A DNA stretch of 64,000 nt from assembly GCA_013389115.1 (NCBI GenBank), contig JACADY010000008.1, forward strand, positions 1-64,000, read 5' to 3'. This document shows positions 35,654 through 44,285 of this stretch, piece by piece (position 1 is the first letter of the stretch; each line of letters begins with the position of its first letter). This DNA is from Alphaproteobacteria bacterium (lineage in GTDB: Bacteria; Pseudomonadota; Alphaproteobacteria; Micropepsales; Micropepsaceae). The notes beneath the pieces are model-generated. The model was not told the origin of the DNA. It saw only the letters and a program-made list of their open reading frames with translations, and did not search any database. Made by a program: the position numbers and the translations under genes.

Positions 35654-37060
35654 ATGAGCAAGGAAAGTGGCGCGAACGGGAAACACCCGGCGCGGACCTA
35701 CGCGGCCTATGGTCAGCTCGCGCTGCCGCTGGCGATAGCGGATCTGCCGATCGACATCTATTTGACGACCTTTTACGGCACCGATATCGGCGTCTCGCTG
35801 GCGGCGATGGCCTGGGTGATCCTGATCGCGCGCCTGTCGGATGTCGTGACGGATCCCCTGATTGGCATTCTCTCCGACCGGTCCAGCCATTGGCGCTGGG
35901 GCCGCCGCAAGTCTTGGGTGCTCTTAGGGATTCCGGTGAAGATGCTCGGCATCTATTTCATCTTTTTTGCCGAGCCGGGACAGGCGGATGCAGGCTATCT
36001 GCTGCTTTGGCTGATGGTGCTCTATCTCGGCTGGACGATGGTGACCATTCCCTACGGCGCCTGGGGCGCGGAGCTCTCGGGCTACTATCATGAGCGCTCG
36101 CGCATTACCGGCTGGCGCACGGCTTTTGCCTTTATCGGCATCTTCATCGCCTCGATCGCGCCCCTGATCACTGGCGGTGGCGCGGGAACGAAGGAAGGGC
36201 TCGTGCCCGTGATGCAGGGCATTGGGCTTTGGGCGATGATCATCTTTCCTTTGAGCGCGATCGTTCTCATGCGCTTCGTGCCGGAGCCGCCCGTGCTCTC
36301 GATGACGGCGGGGCTCACCTGGGCCCAAGGCCTTCGCATTGCCTGGCACAACGGCCCCTTCATGCGGATCTGGACGGCATCGACCATCGGACGCATCGGC
36401 ACGGCGATCAATCAGACCGTAGTGCTTTGGTTTTTCGGCCACGCAATGGCGTTGGGCGAGGCGGCGGGACTGCCGCTCTTGTCCTATCTGCTCGCAGCGA
36501 TTCTGGGTGCGCCCATCTGGGTGATCCTCGGCGGAAGAATTTCGAAGCATCGCGCCCTCGTCGTCGCCGTGGTCATCAGCATCGTCATCTTCGCCAGTCT
36601 CTTGCTCGTGCCCAAGGGTGACCTTTTCCTTTCCTGCCTCGTGCTGTTTCTGGCGGGTCTTGGCGGCTCGGCATCCGCGACGCTCGGCCAGTCCATCGCG
36701 GCGGACGTCATTGACTTGGACGAGATGCGCGCCCGTACCTCGAGGGCCGGATTGCTGATCGCGATCTGGGGTATGGGCCAGAAGGGCGGTGCGGCTTTTG
36801 GCTATTTCATCGCGCTGATGATCCTGGCCTATAGCGGCTTTGACGCGCATAGCACGGCGAACAGCGAGACAGCGCTTCAGGGCCTGACGATCACCTACAT
36901 CATCGTGCCCTGGTTCTTCTATGCCGCCTCGATCGTGCTCTTCTGGAACTTCCCCCTGACGGCCGAGCGTCAGGCCCGCATTCGCGCCATCGTCGAGCGC
37001 CGGGCCGCGAAGGCTCAGGCTGCCGCGGCAAGTCCGAACGCCGCCGCCATCAACTCATAG
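35654..37060 (+). CDS. MFS transporter, GPH (MelB-like) cation symporter family
   Basis: A 468-residue twelve-helix permease. LPLAIADLPIDIYLTTFY at the N-terminus and DVVTDPLIGILSDRS (the GPH D-x-x-x-D-P motif) near residue 60, then WRWGRRKSWVLLG, place it with glycoside-pentoside-hexuronide:cation symporters. The substrate is unknown. Its last 46 bases overlap the end of the convergent flavin oxidoreductase gene. The C-terminal tail is rich in Ala. Confidence 0.9.
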   Translation: MSKESGANGKHPARTYAAYGQLALPLAIADLPIDIYLTTFYGTDIGVSLAAMAWVILIARLSDVVTDPLIGILSDRSSHWRWGRRKSWVLLGIPVKMLGIYFIFFAEPGQADAGYLLLWLMVLYLGWTMVTIPYGAWGAELSGYYHERSRITGWRTAFAFIGIFIASIAPLITGGGAGTKEGLVPVMQGIGLWAMIIFPLSAIVLMRFVPEPPVLSMTAGLTWAQGLRIAWHNGPFMRIWTASTIGRIGTAINQTVVLWFFGHAMALGEAAGLPLLSYLLAAILGAPIWVILGGRISKHRALVVAVVISIVIFASLLLVPKGDLFLSCLVLFLAGLGGSASATLGQSIAADVIDLDEMRARTSRAGLLIAIWGMGQKGGAAFGYFIALMILAYSGFDAHSTANSETALQGLTITYIIVPWFFYAASIVLFWNFPLTAERQARIRAIVERRAAKAQAAAASPNAAAINS

Positions 37061-38049
37061 GAGCGCATCCTTGCCTGGAAATCATGGGTGATGGTGAGGA
37101 TGATGGCTTCCTGCGCGCCATAACGCGCCGCCATCTCCATTATTCGTGCATGGACATGATCGGGCGTGCCCACGATTCCACGGCCTTCGACGGCGCGCAG
37201 GATCGCGCGCTCCTCCTCGCTGAAGTTGTGCGCGGCCGCCTCCTCAGGCGAAGGGAAGGGCGTATGCTGTCCCTTGAGCAGCCGCACGACCCAAAGATTG
37301 CGTGAGAGGGCAAGCCGCGCCGCCTCTTGCGCCGTTTCCGCGCAAAGCGCAAAGACCCCAAAGGACGCGCGCGGGATGGCAAAGGCTGCGCTCGGCTTGA
37401 AACGTTGGCGATAGGCCTCGAGTATCGGTTCACCCTCTTCCTGTGCGATGAAATGGGCAAAGGAAAAGCCAAGCCCCAGTTCAGCCGCATAGACGGCGCT
37501 GTGAATGCCGGAGCCCAAGAGCCAAATCTCCGGCATGCCGGGTCCGCGAGGGCTGGCATGGATGCGGGCAAGCGGATGTTCCGGTCCGAACGGCGCCTCT
37601 CCGCAAGCATCGGCGAGATAGGCCTGCAGCATCTGCACCTGCTGGGGATAGGCCTCGATGCCGAACCCTTGCGGCCCCGCCTGCAGCGCGGTTGTCGTGC
37701 GCGGATCGGCGCCGGGCGCCCGCCCGAGGCCGAGGTCGATGCGCCCGGGATAGAGCGTCTCAAGAACCCGGAACTGCTCGGCCACCTTGAGCGGGGAATA
37801 GTGGGTGAGCATCACGCCGCCCGAACCGACGCGCAGGCGCTGCGTCTCCTGTGCGACGCGGGCGATGAGAATTTCGGGCGCCGAACCCGCGAAGGAATTG
37901 GTGTTGTGGTGCTCGGCCAGCCAATAGCGCCGATAGCCGAGCCGGTCGCAAAGCCGCGCAAGTGCGAGCGTTTCATCAATGGCCTGGCGCGCCGTGCCGC
38001 CGCTGCGGATCGGCGATTGGTCAAGAACGCTGAGCGCGATGGAGGGCAT
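37015..38049 (-). CDS. LLM-class flavin-dependent oxidoreductase (luciferase-like)
   Basis: A 344-residue TIM-barrel monooxygenase-type protein. SIALSVLDQSPIRSGGTARQ is the typical start of the MsnO8-like group; RYWLAEHHNTNSFAGSAPEI and GSGGVMLTHYSPLKVAEQFR follow in order, and LGLGRAPGADPRT lies near residue 105. It likely uses reduced FMN or F420-like flavin chemistry on an unknown substrate. The frame is open to 38172 but the homologous start is 38049. Convergent with the MFS gene, sharing 46 bases. Confidence 0.9.
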   Translation of the reverse strand: MPSIALSVLDQSPIRSGGTARQAIDETLALARLCDRLGYRRYWLAEHHNTNSFAGSAPEILIARVAQETQRLRVGSGGVMLTHYSPLKVAEQFRVLETLYPGRIDLGLGRAPGADPRTTTALQAGPQGFGIEAYPQQVQMLQAYLADACGEAPFGPEHPLARIHASPRGPGMPEIWLLGSGIHSAVYAAELGLGFSFAHFIAQEEGEPILEAYRQRFKPSAAFAIPRASFGVFALCAETAQEAARLALSRNLWVVRLLKGQHTPFPSPEEAAAHNFSEEERAILRAVEGRGIVGTPDHVHARIMEMAARYGAQEAIILTITHDFQARMRSYELMAAAFGLAAAA

Positions 38050-38102
38050 GAATGGGTAAGGGAGAGTTGAGTTGCGGTTGCACCCACTGTATCGATCCCG
38101 CG

Positions 38103-38633
38103 ATGACAGACAATCATGAAGCCGCGCTCTTCCGCTGGGCAAGCCGTAAGGATGTCTCCGCCATCCACGCATTGCTGGAGGCAGCCTATCGCGGCGAGGA
38201 AAGTCTGCGCGGCTGGACGAGCGAAGCGCATCTCTTGCAGGGTCCGCGCACCTCGCGCGAGGAAGTGATGGAGCGCGCGACGGGGCCGCGCTCCGGATTC
38301 CTGTTGGCGGAGCGTGTGGGCGAACTCATTGGCTGCGTGTACCTGAAGGACGAAGGCGGCACGGCCTATCTCGGCATGTTTGCGGTAAGGCCCGCCTGCC
38401 AGGGCGCCGGCATTGGCCGCGCGCTCCTCGCGGAAAGCGATCGCAAGGCGAAGGCGGCCTGGGGTGTGATCGCGATGCGCATGACCGTCATCAGCCTGCG
38501 CGAGGATCTGATCGCCTATTATGAGCGGCGGGGATATCGCCGCACGGGCGAGACGGAACCATTCCCCTTCGATGACGCGGCCGGCGCTCTCACGCGCGAC
38601 TTCCATCTCACCGTGCTTGTAAAGCCAGTCTAG
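38103..38633 (+). CDS. GNAT family N-acetyltransferase
   Basis: 176 residues. The acetyl-CoA loop VRPACQGAGIGRALL (R/Q-x-x-G-x-G/A) and YYERRGYRRTGE of the last strand identify the GNAT fold. An in-frame ATG at 38052 is preceded by a good GGAGG and would add 17 residues with three Cys, but it would leave only two bases to the divergent LLM gene; 38103 is preferred on geometry, without proof. The substrate is unknown. Confidence 0.82.
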   Translation: MTDNHEAALFRWASRKDVSAIHALLEAAYRGEESLRGWTSEAHLLQGPRTSREEVMERATGPRSGFLLAERVGELIGCVYLKDEGGTAYLGMFAVRPACQGAGIGRALLAESDRKAKAAWGVIAMRMTVISLREDLIAYYERRGYRRTGETEPFPFDDAAGALTRDFHLTVLVKPV

Positions 38634-38662
38634 GACCAATCGGTGAGAATAACGGGGGCTGC

Positions 38663-38733
38663 CCTGTCATTCTCCTCGCCCTGAGGTGCGAGCCTTCGCG
38701 AGCCTCGAACGGCGAAGCCCGAACGGCGAAGCC
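38663..38733. repeat. REP-like intergenic element abutting the CoA transferase stop
   Basis: The segment CTGTCATTCTCCTCGCCCTG leads into GAGGTGCGAGC, then TTCGCGAGCCTC in dyad form, then the 14-mer CGAACGGCGAAGCC twice in tandem (38706-38719 and 38720-38733). The layout resembles the CTGAGGTGCGAGC...GCCTCGAA repeats common in Bradyrhizobium-type genomes. It ends exactly at the stop of the leftward CoA transferase. Confidence 0.6.
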
Positions 38734-39954
38734 CTAACGTTTCTCCCGCACATAGGCGCCGCTTCCCGCCAATTGCTCGATCTCGTCAGCGCTGAACCCT
38801 GCCTCGCTGAGAATGGCATCGCCATGCTCGTTGAACCGTGGCGGCACCTGCCGGACGGAGGTCTGCGAACGCGAGAGCTTGATGGGAGCGCCAATGCCCT
38901 TATAGCCGTCCTTTTCAACGACCATCCCGCGCGCCGTCGTCTGCGCGTCATGAAGCGCCTCCGCGACATTGTTGAGCGTGCCCGCCGGAACGCCCGCGTC
39001 CAGCATCGCCTTCGCCAGCGCCACCCCGTCCTTGTCCGCCAACAGCTCCGTGAGCAGCGCCGTCAACGCCACCCGGTTCGCATTGCGCTTCGCCACCGTG
39101 TCGAAGCGCGGATCCGACGGCAGCGCCGCCGCGTTCAGCACCGCCATCGCCTTGCGGAACTGGCCCTCATTGCCGATACCAAGAAAGATGGGCCGGGTGC
39201 GTGTCGGGAAGAGGTCGTAAGGGGCAAGATTGGGATGGGCATTGCCCATGAGCTGCGGCAGCGTTCCGCCCATCAGATAATTGCCAGAGTGGGGATGCAG
39301 GATCGAAAGCCCCGCATCATAGAGCGCGGCCTCGACGAATTGTCCGCGCCCGGATTTCTCCCGCTCCCGCAAGGCAAGAAGAATGCCGATCACGAGATTG
39401 AGCCCCGTCGCCATGTCGACGATGGGAACGCCCAGTTTGACGGGACCCGAGGCAGGAGAGCCGTTCGCGCTCGATAGTCCGCTCATTGTCTGGATGACGG
39501 CATCATAGCCTGGATAGCCACCGAAAGGTCCCTCCGCGCCAAAGCCCGTGACGCGGGCATGGATGAGGCGGGGGAACTGCTTTGCAAGCACGGCCTCATA
39601 TCCAAGTCCCCATTTCTCCAGCGTCCCGATCTTGAAATTCTCGACAAGCACATCGGCCCGGCCGAGCAGCCGCAGCAGAACTGCGCGCGCCGCCGGCAGG
39701 CTGAGGTCGAGCGCAAGGCCGCGCTTGTTCCGGTTGATGTTGACATAATAGGCCGAGGCGCCGCGCAAGGCGTCCTCCTCCTCCTGAAATGGCGGCCCCC
39801 ATTCGCGCGTTTCATCGCCCTGCGGCGGCTCGATCTTGATCACCTCGGCACCGTGGTCGCCCAGGATTTGCGTTGCGTAAGGCCCGCCCAGCACGCGCGA
39901 GAGGTCGATGACGGTGACGCCCGAAAGGGCGCCCAAGGATGGGGATTGGGTCAT
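38734..39954 (-). CDS. CaiB/BaiF family (class III) CoA transferase
   Basis: 406 residues. LSGVTVIDLSRVLGGPYATQ at the N-terminus, VLVENFKIGTLEKWGLGYE and the catalytic Asp180 in KLGVPIVDMATGLN are class III features. It moves CoA between an acyl-CoA donor and a carboxylic acid. It is divergent from the acyl-CoA dehydrogenase-AtuA operon, with a 16-base perfect palindrome between, so the three genes may serve one catabolic route. Substrate unknown. Confidence 0.92.
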   Translation of the reverse strand: MTQSPSLGALSGVTVIDLSRVLGGPYATQILGDHGAEVIKIEPPQGDETREWGPPFQEEEDALRGASAYYVNINRNKRGLALDLSLPAARAVLLRLLGRADVLVENFKIGTLEKWGLGYEAVLAKQFPRLIHARVTGFGAEGPFGGYPGYDAVIQTMSGLSSANGSPASGPVKLGVPIVDMATGLNLVIGILLALREREKSGRGQFVEAALYDAGLSILHPHSGNYLMGGTLPQLMGNAHPNLAPYDLFPTRTRPIFLGIGNEGQFRKAMAVLNAAALPSDPRFDTVAKRNANRVALTALLTELLADKDGVALAKAMLDAGVPAGTLNNVAEALHDAQTTARGMVVEKDGYKGIGAPIKLSRSQTSVRQVPPRFNEHGDAILSEAGFSADEIEQLAGSGAYVREKR

Positions 39955-40023
39955 GCCGATTCTCTAGCAAGCGCGCCACGCCTTGCGCCAGGGGTCGTTT
40001 TGACGGCGCCCTTCCCGCTTCAT

Positions 40024-40039
40024 AGATTGGCGCCAATCT
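40024..40039. promoter_or_regulatory. 16-bp perfect palindrome in divergent promoter region
   Basis: AGATTGGCGCCAATCT is its own reverse complement over all 16 bases. It lies in the 101-base gap between the divergent CoA transferase and acyl-CoA dehydrogenase, just upstream of the latter's GGGAGG ribosome-binding site. Position and symmetry suggest a regulator operator; no regulator gene adjoins. Confidence 0.55.
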
Positions 40040-40055
40040 GTGGGAGGTAATGACA

Positions 40056-41204
40056 ATGGCACTCGATCCTGAAACCAGGGACCAACTTATCGGCTCCGTT
40101 GCGCGTTTTGTACGAGAGGAACTGGTCCCGATCGAGGACGAGGTGGCCCGCAACGACCGCGTGCCCGATGCCGTCATCGCCCAGATGCGGGAGCTGGGGC
40201 TGTTCGGCCTCTCGATCCCGGTCGAGTATGGCGGCCTTGGCCTCACCATGGAGGAAGAGGTGCTGGTCTGCTTCGAGCTTGGCAAGACCTCGCCCGCATT
40301 CCGCTCCGTCATCGGCACCAATGTCGGCATCGGCAGCCAGGGCATCGTCATGTTCGGCAACGCGCAGCAAAAGGATGAGTGGCTGCCCAGGATCGCGAGC
40401 GGCGAGGTGGTGGCGAGCTTCTGCCTGACCGAACCCGGCGCCGGCAGCGACGCGGCAAGCCTCAAGACGCTCGCCATCCGCGACGGTGGCCACTATGTCG
40501 TCAACGGCACCAAGCGCTATATCACCAACGCCGCGCGCGCAGGGATGTTCACGCTGATGGCGCGCACCAACCCCGGCAACAAGGGCGCGGGCGGCATCTC
40601 CGCCTTCATCGTGCCCTCGAACCTGCCAGGCATCACCGTGGGCAGGCCCGAGCGCAAGATGGGTCAGCAGGGCGCCCATATTCACGACGTGATCTTCGAG
40701 GATTGCTGCGTGCCGGCCGATCTGATGCTCGGCCGCGAGGGCGAGGGCTTCAAGGTGGCGATGCAGGTGCTGGATCGCGGCCGCATCCACATCGCCGCCG
40801 TCTGTGTCGGTGTCGCCGAGCGCCTCATCGCCGACAGCGTGCGCTATGCGCTGGAGCGCGAGCAATTTGGCCAGAAGATCGCGGAGTTCCAGCTCATCCA
40901 GGCGATGCTGGCGGATTCGAAGACCGAGGCCTATGCCGCCCGCTGCATGGTGCTCGACGCGGCGAGAAAGCGCGACGCGGGCGAGCCTGTGGCGATGGAG
41001 GCAAGCTGCGCCAAGCTCTATGCCTCCGAAATGGTCGGCCGCGTCGCCGACCGCGCGGTGCAGATCTATGGCGGCTCGGGCTATGTCACCGATTATGGCG
41101 TTGAGCGCTTCTACCGCGATGTGCGCATCTTCCGCCTCTATGAGGGCACGAGCGAGGTGCAAAAGCTCGTCATCGCGAAGAACATGCTGCGGAGCGCGCA
41201 ATGA
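40056..41204 (+). CDS. Acyl-CoA dehydrogenase
   Basis: A 382-residue FAD enzyme introducing an alpha-beta double bond in acyl-CoA. FCLTEPGAGSDAASL near residue 130 and RYITNAARAG are flavin/substrate-site motifs; the catalytic Glu is in LYEGTSEVQKL near the C-terminus. ATGs occur at 40050 and 40056; the second is better spaced (eight bases) from GGGAGG. It overlaps AtuA by four bases. With AtuA it points to degradation of branched or isoprenoid acyl-CoA, in the style of the atu/liu pathways; that role is inferred. Confidence 0.93.
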   Translation: MALDPETRDQLIGSVARFVREELVPIEDEVARNDRVPDAVIAQMRELGLFGLSIPVEYGGLGLTMEEEVLVCFELGKTSPAFRSVIGTNVGIGSQGIVMFGNAQQKDEWLPRIASGEVVASFCLTEPGAGSDAASLKTLAIRDGGHYVVNGTKRYITNAARAGMFTLMARTNPGNKGAGGISAFIVPSNLPGITVGRPERKMGQQGAHIHDVIFEDCCVPADLMLGREGEGFKVAMQVLDRGRIHIAAVCVGVAERLIADSVRYALEREQFGQKIAEFQLIQAMLADSKTEAYAARCMVLDAARKRDAGEPVAMEASCAKLYASEMVGRVADRAVQIYGGSGYVTDYGVERFYRDVRIFRLYEGTSEVQKLVIAKNMLRSAQ

Positions 41205-42994
41205 GCAAGACCATCCGCATCGGTTGCGCCAGCGGCTTTTGGGGCGACAGCTTCCTCGCCGCGACCCAACTCGTCACCAAGGGCGGCATCGACTATCTCG
41301 TCTTCGACTATTTGGCCGAGATCACGATGTCGATCCTTGCCCGCGCGCGGGAGAAGGACCCGAACGCGGGCTTCGCGCATGACTTCGTGACCGTGACGCT
41401 GCCCCAGGTGGCGCGCGAGGTGGCCGCGCGCGGAATCAAGATCATCGCCAATGCGGGCGGCGTGAACCCGAAGGGTTGCGCGGCCGCGGTCGAGGCGATG
41501 CTGAAAAAGCTCGGCGTCGATCTGAAGGTCGCCTATGTCGAGGGCGATGACATTCTCCCCCGCCTCGATCATTGGCGCGCGCAGCGCCTGAAAGAAATGT
41601 TCGACGGTACGGGACTGCCGGAAAAGCCCGTCAGCATGAACGCCTATCTGGGGGCTTTCCCCATCGCGATGGCGCTGGAAAAGGGCGCGGACATCGTCAT
41701 CACCGGCCGCTGCGTCGACAGCGCGGTGACGCTGGGCGCCTGCATCCACAAATTCGGCTGGACGCCTAAGGACTATGACCGGCTCGCGGGCGGCAGCCTT
41801 GCGGGCCACATCGTCGAATGCGGGGCGCAGGCCTGCGGCGGCGTCTTCACCGATTGGGACGAGGTCCCCGGCTGGGAGAACATCGGCTATGCCATCGCCG
41901 AGGTCTCGCCCGACGGCACCTTCGTCGCGACGAAACCCGACGACACCGGCGGCCTTGTGTCGGTGGGCACGGTTGGCGAGCAGATGCTCTATGAGATCGG
42001 CGATCCCCAGGCCTACATGTTGCCCGATGTCGTCGCTGACTTCTCGGGTGTCACGCTTGAGCAGGTGGGAGCGAACCGCGTGCGCGTCTCTGGCGCGAAG
42101 GGCTATCCCCCGACCGCGACCTACAAGGTCTCGCTGACCTATGAAGACGGCTTCCGTCTCACCCAGATGCTGACGCTGGCCGGGATCGACGCGGCGCTGA
42201 AGGCTCGGCGCGTGGGCGAGGCCGTTCTCGCGCGGATGGACGAGGTCTGCCGCCAGCGCAATTGGGGCCCTTTCACCGAAACGAGTATCGAGGTGATTGG
42301 CGATGAGGATTCCTATGGCCCCCATCGCGTCGAGCGCCACATTCGCGAAGCCGTGTTGAAATTGGCCGCCAAGCACGCACGCAAGGAGCCGCTGGAACTG
42401 ATGATCCGTGAGCTGACGAGCGCGGGAACCTCCTTCGCGCCGGGCGTCGCGGGGTATGGCGGGGCAAGGCCCAAGGCCTCGCCCGTTATCCGCCACTTTG
42501 CAACGCTGGTGCCAAAGGCCGATGTACCCGTCACGGTGCATGTCGCGGGCGAGGCCTATGCGTGCCCCATCGATACGGGCGGCGGCTTTGCGCAAGACCT
42601 GATCATCCGCCCCCGGATGGATGAGGCGGTGCCGGCCAACCTCTCCGCCACCGTCCCGCTGATCCGCCTCGCTTTTGCCCGTTCGGGGGATAAGGGCGAC
42701 AACTCCAATATCGGTGTCATGGCAAGGAAGCGCGAATATCTGCCCTTCATCCGCGCGGCGCTGACGCCCGAAACGGTGGCGGCGTGGTTCGCGCATAAGT
42801 TCAAGGACGGGAAGGGCCGCGTCGATCGCTATGACCTCCCCGGACCCTCCGCGCTGAACTTCGTGCTGTGGAACGCGCTGGGCGGTGGCGGTGTTGCCAG
42901 CCTCTCCTTCGACCCGCAAGGCAAGGCCTTTGCGCAAATGTTACTTGAGTTCAAGGTGCCGGTGACCGCCGAGATCGCGTCGTCAGTCGCGTAG
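41201..42994 (+). CDS. AtuA-family protein (acyclic terpene utilisation, DUF1446)
   Basis: A 597-residue two-domain protein. The N-terminal DUF1446 region starts RIGCASGFWGDSFLAATQLV and contains IIANAGGVNPKG and VITGRCVDSA; the C-terminal roughly 100-residue part, RLAFARSGDKGDNSNIGVM, is the ferredoxin-fold domain often split into a separate gene in other species. AtuA is needed for geraniol/citronellol growth in Pseudomonas but its reaction is not settled. The four-base overlap with the acyl-CoA dehydrogenase implies co-translation. No geranyl-CoA carboxylase genes are in the window. Confidence 0.9.
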   Translation: MSKTIRIGCASGFWGDSFLAATQLVTKGGIDYLVFDYLAEITMSILARAREKDPNAGFAHDFVTVTLPQVAREVAARGIKIIANAGGVNPKGCAAAVEAMLKKLGVDLKVAYVEGDDILPRLDHWRAQRLKEMFDGTGLPEKPVSMNAYLGAFPIAMALEKGADIVITGRCVDSAVTLGACIHKFGWTPKDYDRLAGGSLAGHIVECGAQACGGVFTDWDEVPGWENIGYAIAEVSPDGTFVATKPDDTGGLVSVGTVGEQMLYEIGDPQAYMLPDVVADFSGVTLEQVGANRVRVSGAKGYPPTATYKVSLTYEDGFRLTQMLTLAGIDAALKARRVGEAVLARMDEVCRQRNWGPFTETSIEVIGDEDSYGPHRVERHIREAVLKLAAKHARKEPLELMIRELTSAGTSFAPGVAGYGGARPKASPVIRHFATLVPKADVPVTVHVAGEAYACPIDTGGGFAQDLIIRPRMDEAVPANLSATVPLIRLAFARSGDKGDNSNIGVMARKREYLPFIRAALTPETVAAWFAHKFKDGKGRVDRYDLPGPSALNFVLWNALGGGGVASLSFDPQGKAFAQMLLEFKVPVTAEIASSVA

Positions 42995-43018
42995 CGGCGA
43001 ACGCCTAAGGAGGTCTGG

Positions 43019-43639
43019 CTAGCGGGCAGCCGCGCGCTGAAACGCCGGCCGTGCCTTGAGGCGGTCGAGATAGGCGCGCAAGGAAGGCGAGAAGTCCTGG
43101 TCGATCTGGATTTGCTCTGCCAGCAGCAACCCATAGCCGACCGCGATATCCGCGGCGGTGAAACGCCCGGCGCAGAGATAGGGCGCCTTCGCCACAGCCG
43201 CGTCGACCGCGCGCAGCCGGCCATAGAACCAGCGGCGATAGTCTTCTGCTGCCTGGGGCAGCCGCCGATCTGGCGGCTCAAGCTGCGTATAGCGCAGCAC
43301 GATCGTTTGCGGAAAGGTCAGCGTCGCGTCACTGAAATAGAGCCAATTGAGATAGGGGCCGTACTCCGGGTCGGAAACCGCGACGCCCAGTTCCGCCTTG
43401 CCCTTTTGGGCGCCATAGCGATCGACGAGATACTGGCAGATGGCGGAGGACTCTGTCATGCGCATCGCGCCGTCGAAGAACGCAGGAACGGTGCCCAGCG
43501 GATTGATGTCGAGATAGGATTTCTCAAACACCCGCGGCGGAAAGGGGAGGGTGTAAAGCTCATAGTCGAGCCCCAATTCCTCCAGCATCCACAGCGGACG
43601 CAATGACCGCGCGCCCTTGCAGTGATAAAGCTTCAGCAT
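43019..43639 (-). CDS. Glutathione S-transferase family protein
   Basis: A 206-residue GST. The thioredoxin-fold N-terminus LKLYHCKGARSLRPLWMLEE has the Ser/Arg active-site region, and the glutathione-binding MTESSAICQYLVDRYG is near residue 62. The helical C-terminal domain carries GRFTAADIAVGYGLLLAEQI. It probably conjugates or isomerises small electrophiles in the cytosol. It is convergent with AtuA and divergent from the glycosylase gene. Confidence 0.92.
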   Translation of the reverse strand: MLKLYHCKGARSLRPLWMLEELGLDYELYTLPFPPRVFEKSYLDINPLGTVPAFFDGAMRMTESSAICQYLVDRYGAQKGKAELGVAVSDPEYGPYLNWLYFSDATLTFPQTIVLRYTQLEPPDRRLPQAAEDYRRWFYGRLRAVDAAVAKAPYLCAGRFTAADIAVGYGLLLAEQIQIDQDFSPSLRAYLDRLKARPAFQRAAAR

Positions 43640-43691
43640 GGTTCCTCCACGATCCGATTGTCATGTTTCCAGCAAGGCTAGCGAAGCGGCG

Positions 43692-44285
43692 ATGGGAAGG
43701 CCAGCCTCGGCGCTTGAGGATCTGCGCGCGCGCATCCTCGCCTGCCGCCTGTGCGAAGGAAAACTGCCTGAGCCGCGCCCCGTCCTGCGCGTCAGCAAGA
43801 CGGCGCGGCTTTGCATCGCCGGTCAGGCGCCCGGAACGCGCGTGCATGCCACGGGCATTCCCTTCAACGACCCGAGCGGCGATCGATTGCGCGCCTGGAT
43901 GGGCATTGACCGCGACACGTTCTATGACGAGACGCGCATTGCCATCGTGCCGATGGGGTTCTGCTTTCCGGGCCTTGATCAGCATGGCGGCGACCGGCCG
44001 CCGCGCCCCGAATGCGCCCGCACCTGGCGTGCCGATCTCTTCGGCCATCTCCCGCAGATCGAAACGACCCTGCTCGTTGGAGCCTATGCACAGGCTTGGC
44101 ACCTGGGAAAGGCCAAGGAACGGCGCCTTTCGGAAACAGTTCGCGCTTGGCCACGCCATTGGCCGCGCTATGTTCCGCTGCCTCACCCCTCCTGGCGGAA
44201 CAATGCATGGCTGAAGCGCAATCCCTGGTTCGAAGCCGAGATCCTTCCGGCCTTGCAGGAGCGCGTGCGCGCTTTGCTGGTCTGA
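43692..44285 (+). CDS. Uracil-DNA glycosylase superfamily protein
   Basis: 197 residues of the COG1573 kind. LRVSKTARLCIAGQAPGTRV, then HATGIPFNDPSGDRLRAWMG resembles the GEAPG...GxPFxGxxG uracil-recognition region, and LPHPSWRNNAWL near 175 matches the HPS loop. Cys pairs (ACRLC near residue 16, and GFC/PEC further on) could hold an Fe-S cluster as in family 4 enzymes, though spacing is not standard. The start at 43692 is preferred; 43638 is the frame limit. It overlaps the downstream lipoprotein gene by 79 bases. Confidence 0.78.
   Translation: MGRPASALEDLRARILACRLCEGKLPEPRPVLRVSKTARLCIAGQAPGTRVHATGIPFNDPSGDRLRAWMGIDRDTFYDETRIAIVPMGFCFPGLDQHGGDRPPRPECARTWRADLFGHLPQIETTLLVGAYAQAWHLGKAKERRLSETVRAWPRHWPRYVPLPHPSWRNNAWLKRNPWFEAEILPALQERVRALLV

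Noticed and set aside
41138-42937. 599-codon open frame opposite AtuA
   Set aside because: Antisense of a clear AtuA gene, with composition typical of shadow frames (rich in Arg, His, Asp and Gly) and no recognisable motif.
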